Below the pieces are notes generated by a model that was not told the DNA's origin, did no database searches, and was given only the letters and a program-made list of their open reading frames with translations. The position numbers and the translations under genes were made by a program. A stretch of 5,886 nucleotides of DNA from NCBI GenBank assembly GCA_019415425.1, contig DXZF01000161.1:1-5886 (forward strand), given 5' to 3'. Source of the stretch: Bacillota bacterium. GTDB taxonomy: Bacteria; Bacillota; Clostridia; Christensenellales; QAND01. Shown here in pieces: positions 1-5,886 of the stretch (within the stretch, counting starts at the first letter, position 1; every line of letters starts with the position of its first letter).

Positions 1-171
1 CAAAAACGCGTGCATGGTGGGCTCCACCTTGCTCTTGAGCAACGCCTTTTTGACCAGGTGCATCACCACGCGCGCCAAATAAAACCCTATAAACAATGTG
101 GCCAGCGCGCCGAGGAGATTGGGTAAAAATGTGACGAACCAGGTCCATATTGATTTCAAAACGTGTTCCAT
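1..171 (-). CDS. MscS-family mechanosensitive channel, N-terminal part (cut by window edge)
   Basis: Reading leftward from the ATG at 171-169, 57 codons stay open to the window edge. The peptide begins MEHVLKSIWTWF, has a hydrophobic segment at about residues 12-40 (FLPNLLGALATLFIGFYLAR) and then a basic linker ending LLKSKVEPTMHAFL. This matches the first transmembrane helix of MscS-type channels and the following loop, where E. coli MscS has a similar IIVGLIIAR helix and an ISRKIDATVADFL-like linker. Members of the family form heptameric inner-membrane channels that release solutes when membrane tension rises during hypo-osmotic shock. The pore helix and cytoplasmic domain lie outside the window, so the subfamily cannot be set. 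A GGGAGG Shine-Dalgarno sequence (complement of 185-190) lies about 13 nt before the ATG, a rather long spacing, but no other ATG, GTG or TTG start fits better. The gene is transcribed divergently from the alcohol dehydrogenase. Confidence 0.8.
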   Translation of the reverse strand, partial: MEHVLKSIWTWFVTFLPNLLGALATLFIGFYLARVVMHLVKKALLKSKVEPTMHAFL

Positions 172-194
172 GCTAAGATGTATGCCTCCCGCCC

Positions 195-223
195 GCCCGT
201 GGCGGCAAGCGCGGCCGCCGGGC
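195..223 (-). promoter_or_regulatory. 5' UTR stem-loop of the mscS-like transcript
   Basis: On the minus strand, GCCCGGCGGC (223-214) can pair with GCCGC (206-202) and CGGGC (199-195), leaving a CA bulge (201-200) and a 7-nt loop. This gives 10 G-C pairs. The start site predicted from the -10 box at 237-232 is near 225, so this hairpin would be the first element of the mRNA. It ends about 5 nt before the GGGAGG ribosome binding site. It may stabilise the 5' end or limit ribosome access; both ideas are inference. A NotI-type palindrome (GCGGCCGC, 211-218) overlaps the stem. Confidence 0.45.
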
Positions 224-231
224 TTTGCGAA

Positions 232-260
232 ATTATAGCACATTTGCCCGGCAAAGAAAA
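232..260 (-). promoter_or_regulatory. Minus-strand promoter for the mscS-like gene
   Basis: The complement of 232-237 is a perfect TATAAT, preceded by TGC, so it reads as an extended -10 box (TGCTATAAT). The hexamer 17 bp upstream is TTTTCT (260-255), a poor -35 box, which fits an extended -10 promoter. Transcription would start near 225, giving a leader of about 54 nt before the ATG at 171. The only downstream gene on this strand is the mscS-like one. Confidence 0.65.
243..255. promoter_or_regulatory. Candidate operator palindrome TTTGCC-C-GGCAAA
   Basis: Positions 243-248 (TTTGCC) and 250-255 (GGCAAA) form a perfect inverted repeat around one central base. It fills most of the spacer of the minus-strand promoter and lies about 18 bp upstream of the plus-strand -35 box. 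A dimeric regulator bound here would block the mscS-like promoter and could also influence the dehydrogenase promoter. The symmetry is seen directly; binding by a protein is inference, and the cognate regulator is not in the window. Confidence 0.35.
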
Positions 261-272
261 ACGCCAAAGCAT

Positions 273-301
273 TTGCATGTCCCACAGGCATTGGGTATAA
301 T
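273..301 (+). promoter_or_regulatory. Plus-strand promoter for the iron alcohol dehydrogenase
   Basis: TTGCAT (273-278) and TATAAT (296-301) are separated by exactly 17 bp, the optimal spacing for a housekeeping sigma factor. The predicted start near 308 gives a leader of about 46 nt before the ATG at 354. The spacer ends in a small CCCA...TGGG inverted repeat (281-284 with 292-295) of unknown meaning. Confidence 0.8.
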
Positions 302-353
302 GGGAGCGTATACCAATGACTCCATATTGAATAAAGAAAGTAGGGATTTCAAG

Positions 354-1466
354 ATGGCATTTCAATTCCATATGCCGGTCACGGTCGTCTTTGAAGTGGA
401 TGCAATCAAGCGTCTGAACGACCTGTGCCGCGACAATGAAGTCATGTTGATGACGGACAACACGCTGGTCAAGCTCGGCGTGGCGGACAAGGTGTTGGAG
501 CAGCTCAAGCGCTTCCACGTCACCGTGTTCTCGGATATCGAACCCAACCCCAGCGAGGAGACGGTCAACAAGGCGGCGGCCGTGGCCCGCGAAAAGAAAG
601 TGGGCTGCGTGGTGGCCCTGGGCGGCGGCAGCGTCATGGACGCGGCCAAAGCGGTGGCGGCGCTGGCGCTCAACGAGGGCGAGCTGCGCGACTACCTGGG
701 CGGCAAAAAGCAGTTTGCAAACGGCGCGCTGCAGCTCATCTGCATCCCGACCACGTCGGGCACCGGCAGCGAGGTGACCAACGTCGGCGTGTTCTGCTTT
801 GACAACGGCACGCTCAAGACCTCCATCGTTTGCGACGAGTTCTGGGCCGAGACCGCGCTCATCGACCCGATGATGACCATCTCCGTCCCGCCCAAGACCA
901 CGGTTTCCACCGGCCTGGACGCGCTGTGCCACGCCATCGAGTGCTACTGGTCCACCGCGGCGCTTCCGCCCAGTGACGGCATGGCCATGGCGGCGGTCAA
1001 GAAGATTCTGGACAACCTCGAGATCGTCTACAAGGACGGCAGCAACGTCGAGGCGCGCGGCGAGATGGCGATTGCCAGCGTCGTTGCGGGCATGGCCTTC
1101 AGCCAGACGCGCACCACGGCGTGCCACGCCATCAGCTACCCGCTGACCACCGATTACCACGTCGACCACGGCACGGCCTGCGCGCTGACGCTGATCCCGG
1201 TGCTCGAGCGCGTCACGCCGCACCTGCGCACCAAGATGGACGACCTGGCCCGCTACTGCGGCCTCAAGGATGCGGACGACCTGATCGCATTCATCAAGCA
1301 GATGTGCGACAACATCAACGCGCCGCTGCACCTCTCGCCCTATGGCGTCAAGGAGGAAGGCATCGACGAGTTGGTCAAAAACTCCTTCAAGGCGGCCATC
1401 ATCCACAACATCCCCGGCGACATCACCGAGCCCGAACTGGCTGAGATGTTGCGCTCCATCCTGTAA
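354..1466 (+). CDS. Iron-containing (group III) alcohol dehydrogenase
   Basis: The predicted enzyme has 370 residues and would interconvert an alcohol and an aldehyde or ketone using NAD(P)(H) in the cytoplasm; the substrate cannot be read from sequence. The N-terminal nucleotide-binding half carries GGGSVMDAAK (residues 90-99), which contacts the cofactor phosphates, and PTTSGTGSE (132-140). The C-terminal helical half carries the four expected metal ligands: D189 and H193 in LDALCHAIE, H258 in ACHAISYPL and H272 in VDHGTACA. All are intact, so an active Fe(II) or Zn(II) enzyme is expected. The length is slightly below the usual 380-390. The ATG at 354 follows TAGGGA (341-346) at 7 nt. The in-frame ATG at 300 overlaps the -10 box and can be excluded. 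The gene has its own promoter and terminator, so it is monocistronic and the neighbours give no clue to its pathway. Related families include 1,3-propanediol, butanol and phosphonoacetaldehyde reductases; choosing among them would be a guess. Confidence 0.93.
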   Translation: MAFQFHMPVTVVFEVDAIKRLNDLCRDNEVMLMTDNTLVKLGVADKVLEQLKRFHVTVFSDIEPNPSEETVNKAAAVAREKKVGCVVALGGGSVMDAAKAVAALALNEGELRDYLGGKKQFANGALQLICIPTTSGTGSEVTNVGVFCFDNGTLKTSIVCDEFWAETALIDPMMTISVPPKTTVSTGLDALCHAIECYWSTAALPPSDGMAMAAVKKILDNLEIVYKDGSNVEARGEMAIASVVAGMAFSQTRTTACHAISYPLTTDYHVDHGTACALTLIPVLERVTPHLRTKMDDLARYCGLKDADDLIAFIKQMCDNINAPLHLSPYGVKEEGIDELVKNSFKAAIIHNIPGDITEPELAEMLRSIL

Positions 1467-1480
1467 ACCAGAACAGAAGG

Positions 1481-1517
1481 GCGGCTCTTTCGGCAAACCG
1501 AAGGAGCCGCTTTTTTT
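1481..1517 (+). terminator. Intrinsic terminator after the alcohol dehydrogenase
   Basis: GCGGCTCTTTCGG (1481-1493) pairs with CCGAAGGAGCCGC (1498-1510) over 13 bp, including one U-G wobble, around a CAAA loop. Seven T residues follow (1511-1517). It lies 14 nt after the TAA stop. This is a strong Rho-independent terminator that separates the dehydrogenase from the transporter. Confidence 0.93.
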
Positions 1518-1576
1518 GTACCTGCGCAGGGCGGCAAATGGAAAGAAAAATACATCGACATTTTTCACAAAATTGC

Positions 1577-1605
1577 TTTTGTGCGCGCGGCGCAGGCGGT
1601 ATAAT
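1577..1605 (+). promoter_or_regulatory. Promoter for the UMF1-family transporter
   Basis: A perfect TATAAT lies at 1600-1605. The -35 region is poor: at 17 bp spacing it reads TTTTGT (1577-1582), while the better-looking TTGCTT (1573-1578) is 21 bp away. The predicted start near 1612 gives a leader of about 45 nt to the chosen start codon. A weak -35 may mean low expression or need for an activator; that is inference. Confidence 0.55.
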
Positions 1606-1656
1606 GGCACACGGACGATGCCCGCCCGTGCCAGGGCATGCAAAGGGGAGAGTGTG

Positions 1657-2928
1657 TTGGAAAAACTGACCGGACTGGAAAGGCGATGGGTGCTGTACGA
1701 CGTGGGCAATTCCGCGTTCGTCATGCTGACTTCTACCGTCATCCCGATCTATTTTAAAAACGTTGCGGGCGCAGCCGGGGTGAGTATGGCGGATTCCACC
1801 GCGTACTGGAGCTATGCGGCCTCGCTGTGCACGCTGATCGTGGCGCTGCTGGGCCCGGTGCTGGGCGCCATGGCGGATGCCAGGGGCTTGCGCAAGCCGT
1901 TTTTTGTCGGCTGCCTGCTGCTGGGCGCGGGCGGCTGTCTGCTGCTGTCGGCGCCCATGGGGTATTTGGCGTTTTTGGGCGTCTACGTGCTGGCCAAAAT
2001 CGGCCTGACCGGCAGCTTTGTGTTCTACGACTCCATGCTGGGCGATGTGACCGAGGACGCGCGCATGGACGTCGTATCCTCCAAGGGATATGCCTGGGGC
2101 TATCTGGGCAGCTGCATCCCCTTTACGGCGTGTTTGCTGCTCATCCTCACCGCAGATAAGACCGGCCTGGGCGCTGCCGGCGCCACGGCCGTGGGCTTTT
2201 GGGTGACGGGGCTGTGGTGGATTGCGATGGCGCTGCCGCTCATCCGGCAATACCGCCAGCGGCACGGCGTGCCGCGCGAAGAGCAGCTGGTGCGAAAGAG
2301 CCTGCGCCGCATCGCACAGTCCCTCAAGGACTTTCGGGAGCAGCCGCACATTCTGCTGTTTTTGCTGGCCTTTTTCTTCTATATCGACGGCGTGTACACC
2401 ATCATCGACCTCGCCACGTCCTACGGCAAGGACGTGGGCATCGGCGATACGCACCTGCTGCTGGCGCTGCTGCTGACGCAGGTCGTGGCGTTTCCGTGTT
2501 CGCTGTGGTTTGCCAAATGCAGCAAGCGCATGTCCACGCACCGGCTGATCGAGGTGTGCATTTTCGGCTATATCTGCATCACCCTGTTTGCCCTGCAGCT
2601 GGATCAGGCGTGGGAATTCTGGTTCTTAGCGGTGTGCGTGGCGGTGTTTCAGGGGGCGATTCAGGCGCTGTCGCGCTCGTACTTTGCACGCATCATCCCC
2701 AAGGAAAAGGCCAGCGAGTACTTTGGCTTCTACGATATCTTCGGCAAGGGCGCCGCGTTTACCGGCACGCTGCTGGTGGGCATCTCGACGCAGCTGTCCG
2801 GCACGTCCAAGATGGGCGTGGCGCTGATTCCGCTGCTGTTTGCGGTGGGCTGGTGGCTGCTGCGCCGGGCGGTTGCGTTGGCACAGCAGCGGCAGGCGGG
2901 GGAACAGGCGCCGCCGTCGCAGGGGTAG
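1657..2928 (+). CDS. UMF1/Atg22-like major facilitator superfamily transporter
   Basis: This is a membrane protein of about 423 residues with roughly 12 hydrophobic helices (near 19-35, 49-75, 81-99, 104-123, 147-167, 176-197, 230-253, 264-284, 297-313, 321-339, 361-382 and 387-404). A long basic loop at 198-229 separates the two six-helix halves, as is usual in MFS carriers. UMF1-family marks are YDVGNSAF (14-21), a motif-A-like GAMADARGLRKPF (70-82), FQGAIQALSRS (331-341) and EYFGFYDIFGK (354-364). The family includes yeast Atg22, a vacuolar amino-acid exporter; bacterial members have no firm substrate, so I assign none. The start is uncertain: AAAGGGGAG (1642-1650) is 6 nt before TTG 1657 and 3 nt before the in-frame GTG 1654, and I prefer TTG on spacing. 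The in-frame ATG at 1618 lies within about 6 nt of the predicted transcription start and lacks a ribosome binding site. The tail after 405 is hydrophilic and Gln/Ala/Pro-rich. Confidence 0.9.
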   Translation: MEKLTGLERRWVLYDVGNSAFVMLTSTVIPIYFKNVAGAAGVSMADSTAYWSYAASLCTLIVALLGPVLGAMADARGLRKPFFVGCLLLGAGGCLLLSAPMGYLAFLGVYVLAKIGLTGSFVFYDSMLGDVTEDARMDVVSSKGYAWGYLGSCIPFTACLLLILTADKTGLGAAGATAVGFWVTGLWWIAMALPLIRQYRQRHGVPREEQLVRKSLRRIAQSLKDFREQPHILLFLLAFFFYIDGVYTIIDLATSYGKDVGIGDTHLLLALLLTQVVAFPCSLWFAKCSKRMSTHRLIEVCIFGYICITLFALQLDQAWEFWFLAVCVAVFQGAIQALSRSYFARIIPKEKASEYFGFYDIFGKGAAFTGTLLVGISTQLSGTSKMGVALIPLLFAVGWWLLRRAVALAQQRQAGEQAPPSQG

Positions 2929-2997
2929 GCCGGGCAAAGGCGGCCGGTACGTTGCCTTCGGTGCATGGACGGCACGCTTTGCGCATAGTATGACACG

Positions 2998-3036
2998 AGA
3001 AGGGGAGGTCCCAAGGAGAGGCCGCCCCCTTCTTTT
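2998..3036 (+). terminator. Probable terminator after the transporter
   Basis: AGAAGGGG (2998-3005) pairs with CCCCTTCT (3026-3033), with a possible inner stem GGTC/GGCC (3007-3010 with 3020-3023), followed by TTT. The short U tract makes it weaker than the terminator at 1481, so some read-through into the HelD gene is possible. The rest of 2929-3087 shows no gene I can support and no convincing promoter. Confidence 0.5.
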
Positions 3037-3099
3037 GGCTTTGGGCCCATAACGGAATGCGCGAGCAACCTGTTTTTTACATCCAAGATGTGTTACATT

Positions 3100-3144
3100 G
3101 GGAGGACACGTTGGCTGCTTTTGCAACGCATGTGTGAGAAGGGG
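3100..3144 (+). promoter_or_regulatory. Leader of the HelD gene: Shine-Dalgarno plus 8-codon ORF
   Basis: GGGAGG (3100-3105) is the best ribosome binding site in the region, but it sits about 50 nt before the HelD start. It is 5 nt ahead of a TTG (3111) that opens an 8-codon ORF (MAAFATHV) ending in TGA at 3135-3137. That stop is followed at once by AAGGGG (3139-3144), 12 nt before the HelD ATG. Translation of the mini-ORF could bring ribosomes to the weaker downstream site or serve as a sensor of translation, but it may also be chance. Confidence 0.3.
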
Positions 3145-3156
3145 TGGCTTTGGAAT

Positions 3157-5313
3157 ATGCAGGACAATCGGGAGTGGGCGGAGGAGACGCAGCGGCTCCA
3201 ATCGACGCTGGCGCTGGCCAGGGCGCAGCACGAGCGCGCCGTGCAGCGCAGGCAGGAGAGCGAGCGCGCAATCCGGCAGGCCAAGGAGGACCTGCGCGAA
3301 AATGCACAGCCCGCCATTGCGGGGCTGCACAGCGCGCAGAACTTTGAGGACCTCATTGAGCTGAGCCAGTTCACCAGCCCCATCGCGGAAAAGATGGCGG
3401 ATGCCCAGGCGGCGGAAGAGAAGATCGCGCAGCTGCAACGGGTGATGGAGGCGCCGTACTTTGCCCGCATCGACTTTCGCTTTGCGGACTGCCCGGGCGA
3501 GGCCGAGCGCATCTACATCGGGCGCACCTCGCTCATGCGGGAGCAGACGTACGAGATCGTCGTCTACGACTGGCGCTCCCCCATCGCGGGGCTGTTCTAC
3601 CGCTATGGGGTCGGGCCCGCAAGCTACCAGGCGCCGCGCGGAGAGATCCGGGGCGAGATGACGCGCAAGCGGCAGTACGAAATCCGCCAAGGGCAGCTGC
3701 AGTACTTCTTTGATGCAGACGTACAGGTCGTGGACGAGTTGCTGCGCAGGATGCTCGCGCAAAACGCCTCGCCGCACATGAAATCCATTGTGGAAACCAT
3801 CCAGCGCGGGCAGGACGCCGTGATACGCGACATGGAAAACGACCTGATGATGGTGCAAGGGGTGGCGGGCAGCGGCAAGACCTCGGTGGCGCTGCACAGG
3901 GCGGCGTACCTGATGTACCAGGGGCTTGCAGCACACCTGACCGCCAGCCAGATCGTCATTCTCTCGCCCAACGCGGTGTTCGAGCAGTACATCGACCACG
4001 TCCTGCCCGAGCTGGGCGAGGAGAACGTCACCTCCATCGTATGGGAGGCGCTGCTGGCCAAGCTGTTGCACGTAGAGCAGGTACAGCCGCGCCAGCAGTT
4101 CCTCGAGACGGTGTTCACCGGCGCGCCGCACGCCTCGGTCGCGCAGCACAGCATGGCGTGGAAGACCTCGGCGGCGTTTGTACAGGTACTGGACCGGCTG
4201 ATCGATGAGGCGCCGCGCCGGTGGATTGCATTTGCCGATGTGTTTGTGCACGGCGCGCGCGTCGCGGACAGGCGCACGTTGCGGCAGAAGGTGCTTTCGG
4301 GGCGCAAGCAGACGCCGCTGGCCTGGAAACTGGAGCAGCTGGAGGAGTACATCGCCACCGCGGCCGGCGCGGCGCACTTTGGGCAACTGCCGCTTTCGGT
4401 GCAGGAGCGCGTACAGCGCTTTACGCGCGTGGATGCGGCCGAACTGTATCGGTGGTTCATCTGCGACGACGCAGTCTTTTCCCGCCTGACCCAGGGCGTT
4501 CAGCTGCCCGCGGACATCCAGCAGATCCTCACCTTTACCCGGGAAAACCTGGACGCCCATATGATGGCGGGCGACGATGCGGCCGCCATCGCGTATCTGT
4601 CGCTGCGCATCCATGGCGTGGAGGATCGCAACATCCGCCAGGTCGTCATCGACGAGGCGCAGGACTATGCGCCGCTGCACTACGAGGTGCTCAACCTGCT
4701 GTTTCCAAGCGCCAAGTTCACCGTGCTGGGCGATGTCAACCAGACGCTGGAAGGGCCGGGGGACCTGTCGCTGTACACGCAGATCGAGGCGATCTTTCAC
4801 AAGCGGCGCGCTTCGTTGATCGTCCTGGACCAGAGCTTTCGGTGTACGCAGGAGATTCTGGCGTACAGCGCGCACTTCCTTGCGCACAGGGGCGAGGTCA
4901 GGTCCTTCAACCGCAGCGGGGAAGTGCCGCAAGTGCACGTGGCGGCAAACGCACAGGCGCTGTGCGAGGCGATCGTGCAACAGGCGCAGCAGTGCCTTGC
5001 GATGGGGTACCGGTCCGTCGGCCTGCTGTGCAAGTCGCAGCACAGGGCGGATGCGCTGTATGCGCAGCTGTGCGCGCACCTGCCGGTGCGGCACATCGCG
5101 GCAGATGGCGAAGAAGAACTGCAGGGCGTCTGCCTGCTGCCCATCTACCTCTCTAAAGGGCTGGAGTTCGACGCCGTGATCCTGTGCGATGCCGACGCCC
5201 AGACCTACTGCAGCGAGGACGACCGGCGGCTGCTGTACATCGCCTGCACGCGGGCGCTGCACCGGCTCTCGCTGCTCTGCGTGGGGGAGGCGAGCCCGTT
5301 GCTGCCGTCGTAA
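3157..5313 (+). CDS. helD: HelD-like UvrD-superfamily ATPase, RNA polymerase recycling factor
   Basis: The 718-residue protein is a superfamily 1 helicase-fold ATPase of the HelD group (774 residues in B. subtilis). HelD inserts into stalled or post-termination RNA polymerase, releases nucleic acid and recycles the enzyme using ATP; some actinobacterial relatives give rifampicin tolerance. Residues 1-98 are charged and helical, fitting the coiled-coil arm that enters the polymerase secondary channel. Then come PYFARIDF (100-107), RIYIGRTS and VYDWRSPIAGLFY, typical of HelD and absent from UvrD, PcrA and Rep. Helicase motifs are complete: Walker A GVAGSGKT (235-242, K241), a variable clamp-arm region (about 260-480), Walker B/motif II VVIDEAQD (496-503), motif III GDVNQ (525-529), motif IV DQSFR (558-562), motif V SKGLEFD (666-672) and motif VI YIACTRA (694-700, R699). 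I chose ATG 3157 because MQDNREW aligns with the B. subtilis HelD start (MNQQDQEW); ATG 3088 and 3130 are in frame but lack spaced ribosome binding sites. Exact cellular role is inferred from family. Confidence 0.9.
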   Translation: MQDNREWAEETQRLQSTLALARAQHERAVQRRQESERAIRQAKEDLRENAQPAIAGLHSAQNFEDLIELSQFTSPIAEKMADAQAAEEKIAQLQRVMEAPYFARIDFRFADCPGEAERIYIGRTSLMREQTYEIVVYDWRSPIAGLFYRYGVGPASYQAPRGEIRGEMTRKRQYEIRQGQLQYFFDADVQVVDELLRRMLAQNASPHMKSIVETIQRGQDAVIRDMENDLMMVQGVAGSGKTSVALHRAAYLMYQGLAAHLTASQIVILSPNAVFEQYIDHVLPELGEENVTSIVWEALLAKLLHVEQVQPRQQFLETVFTGAPHASVAQHSMAWKTSAAFVQVLDRLIDEAPRRWIAFADVFVHGARVADRRTLRQKVLSGRKQTPLAWKLEQLEEYIATAAGAAHFGQLPLSVQERVQRFTRVDAAELYRWFICDDAVFSRLTQGVQLPADIQQILTFTRENLDAHMMAGDDAAAIAYLSLRIHGVEDRNIRQVVIDEAQDYAPLHYEVLNLLFPSAKFTVLGDVNQTLEGPGDLSLYTQIEAIFHKRRASLIVLDQSFRCTQEILAYSAHFLAHRGEVRSFNRSGEVPQVHVAANAQALCEAIVQQAQQCLAMGYRSVGLLCKSQHRADALYAQLCAHLPVRHIAADGEEELQGVCLLPIYLSKGLEFDAVILCDADAQTYCSEDDRRLLYIACTRALHRLSLLCVGEASPLLPS

Positions 5314-5331
5314 ACGGCAAAGCGATGGCCC

Positions 5332-5366
5332 ACAGGGGCGCAACGTGCGGTTGCGCCCCTGTCTTT
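5332..5366 (+). terminator. Terminator hairpin after the HelD gene
   Basis: ACAGGGGCGCAAC (5332-5344) pairs perfectly with GTTGCGCCCCTGT (5350-5362), a 13-bp stem with a 5-nt loop, 18 nt after the TAA stop. The tail is only CTTTGT, so the U tract is short but the stem is very stable. On the opposite strand no T run follows, so it favours plus-strand termination. Confidence 0.7.
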
Positions 5367-5405
5367 GTATGCGGTTGCCGTGTTGGCCCGCCCTGGCGAA
5401 CGGAC

Positions 5406-5430
5406 TGCGCGGCGGCAGCGCCGCTGCGCA
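5406..5430. other. Stable GC-rich hairpin between two convergent terminators
   Basis: TGCGCGGCGGC (5406-5416) can pair with GCCGCTGCGCA (5420-5430) over 11 bp with one G-U wobble (plus-strand RNA) and a 3-nt AGC loop. No T run follows on either strand, so it is not a classical terminator itself. It may act as a transcription or exonuclease barrier between the convergent genes, or be incidental in GC-rich DNA. Confidence 0.35.
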
Positions 5431-5433
5431 TGC

Positions 5434-5466
5434 AAAACAGGGCCCCCGTACGCGCGGGGACCCTGT
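5434..5466 (-). terminator. Intrinsic terminator of the ABC-F gene
   Basis: Read on the minus strand, ACAGGGTCCCCG (5466-5455) pairs with CGGGGGCCCTGT (5448-5437) around a 6-nt loop, followed by more T (TTTT over 5437-5434). The one non-Watson-Crick position is a U-G wobble in minus-strand RNA but a C-A mismatch in plus-strand RNA, so the signal is directional. It begins about 20 nt after the TGA stop. Confidence 0.8.
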
Positions 5467-5486
5467 TGCCGGCACGGCGCGCTCCG

Positions 5487-5886
<400 letters not shown>

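Noticed and set aside
300..353. Upstream in-frame ATG (300) as the start of the alcohol dehydrogenase
   Set aside because: It overlaps the -10 box (296-301), so it would lie upstream of the predicted transcript start, and it has no ribosome binding site.
156..1742. Minus-strand open frame of 528 codons opposite the alcohol dehydrogenase
   Set aside because: The product resembles no family I know, is dominated by Arg, Val, Ala, His and Asp, runs through the terminator and the divergent promoter region and overlaps the start of the mscS-like gene. The plus strand encodes an intact enzyme.
1423..2541. Minus-strand open frame of 372 codons opposite the transporter
   Set aside because: Gln/Arg/His-rich translation without domains, antisense to a protein with clear UMF1 motifs and 12 helices, and no ribosome binding site or promoter logic.
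3079..3091. Short inverted repeat ACATC-CAA-GATGT near the in-frame ATG 3088
   Set aside because: Only a 5-bp stem with a 3-nt loop, too short to call an operator or structure, and no clear promoter accompanies it.
4221..5156. Plus-strand open frame of 311 codons within the HelD gene in another frame
   Set aside because: Composition is Gly/Arg/Ala-rich shadow coding; the overlapping frame carries all helicase motifs in the right order.
2626..5475. Minus-strand open frame of 949 codons spanning the transporter end and the HelD gene
   Set aside because: It is antisense to genes with complete family motifs, its translation is a low-complexity mix rich in Arg, Pro, Ala, His and Leu without recognisable domains, and long antisense frames are common in GC-rich DNA with G/C third codon positions.

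Overview
The window is GC-rich and carries four compact, separately transcribed units plus two genes cut by the window edges. Shine-Dalgarno sites, near-consensus sigma-70/sigma-A type promoters and intrinsic terminators are easy to read. The gene types point to a high-GC member of the Bacillota, probably a clostridial lineage: a HelD-type RNA polymerase recycling ATPase whose N-terminus matches Bacillus-type HelD, a YkpA/YbiT-like ABC-F ATPase and a UMF1-family transporter. The lineage is an inference from gene types and composition; no rRNA or other marker gene is present.

Layout, left to right. Positions 1-171 (minus) hold the first 57 codons of a MscS-family mechanosensitive channel. Positions 172-353 are a divergent promoter region with a perfect TATAAT box on each strand, a 13-bp palindrome inside the minus-strand promoter and a stem-loop at the predicted 5' end of the mscS-like transcript. 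Positions 354-1466 (plus) encode an iron-dependent (group III) alcohol dehydrogenase with all four metal ligands, followed by a strong terminator. Positions 1657-2928 (plus) encode a 12-helix UMF1/Atg22-like MFS transporter with its own -10 box and a weaker downstream terminator. Positions 3157-5313 (plus) encode a 718-residue HelD-like UvrD-superfamily ATPase, preceded by a small possible leader ORF and followed by a hairpin. Positions 5314-5486 are a convergent intergenic region with three hairpins. Positions 5487-5886 (minus) hold the C-terminal 132 residues of an ABC-F protein.

No operon links these genes, because each has its own promoter or terminator signals. The only thematic link is that HelD frees stalled RNA polymerase and ABC-F proteins act on ribosomes; they are convergent neighbours, not co-transcribed. 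I see no mobile element, CRISPR array, tRNA or rRNA, and no clear undescribed system. The most unusual feature is a glutamine where ABC-F proteins normally have the catalytic glutamate of the second ATPase site (codon at 5703-5705). Two smaller points of interest are the palindrome in the divergent promoter region and the short leader ORF before the HelD gene.
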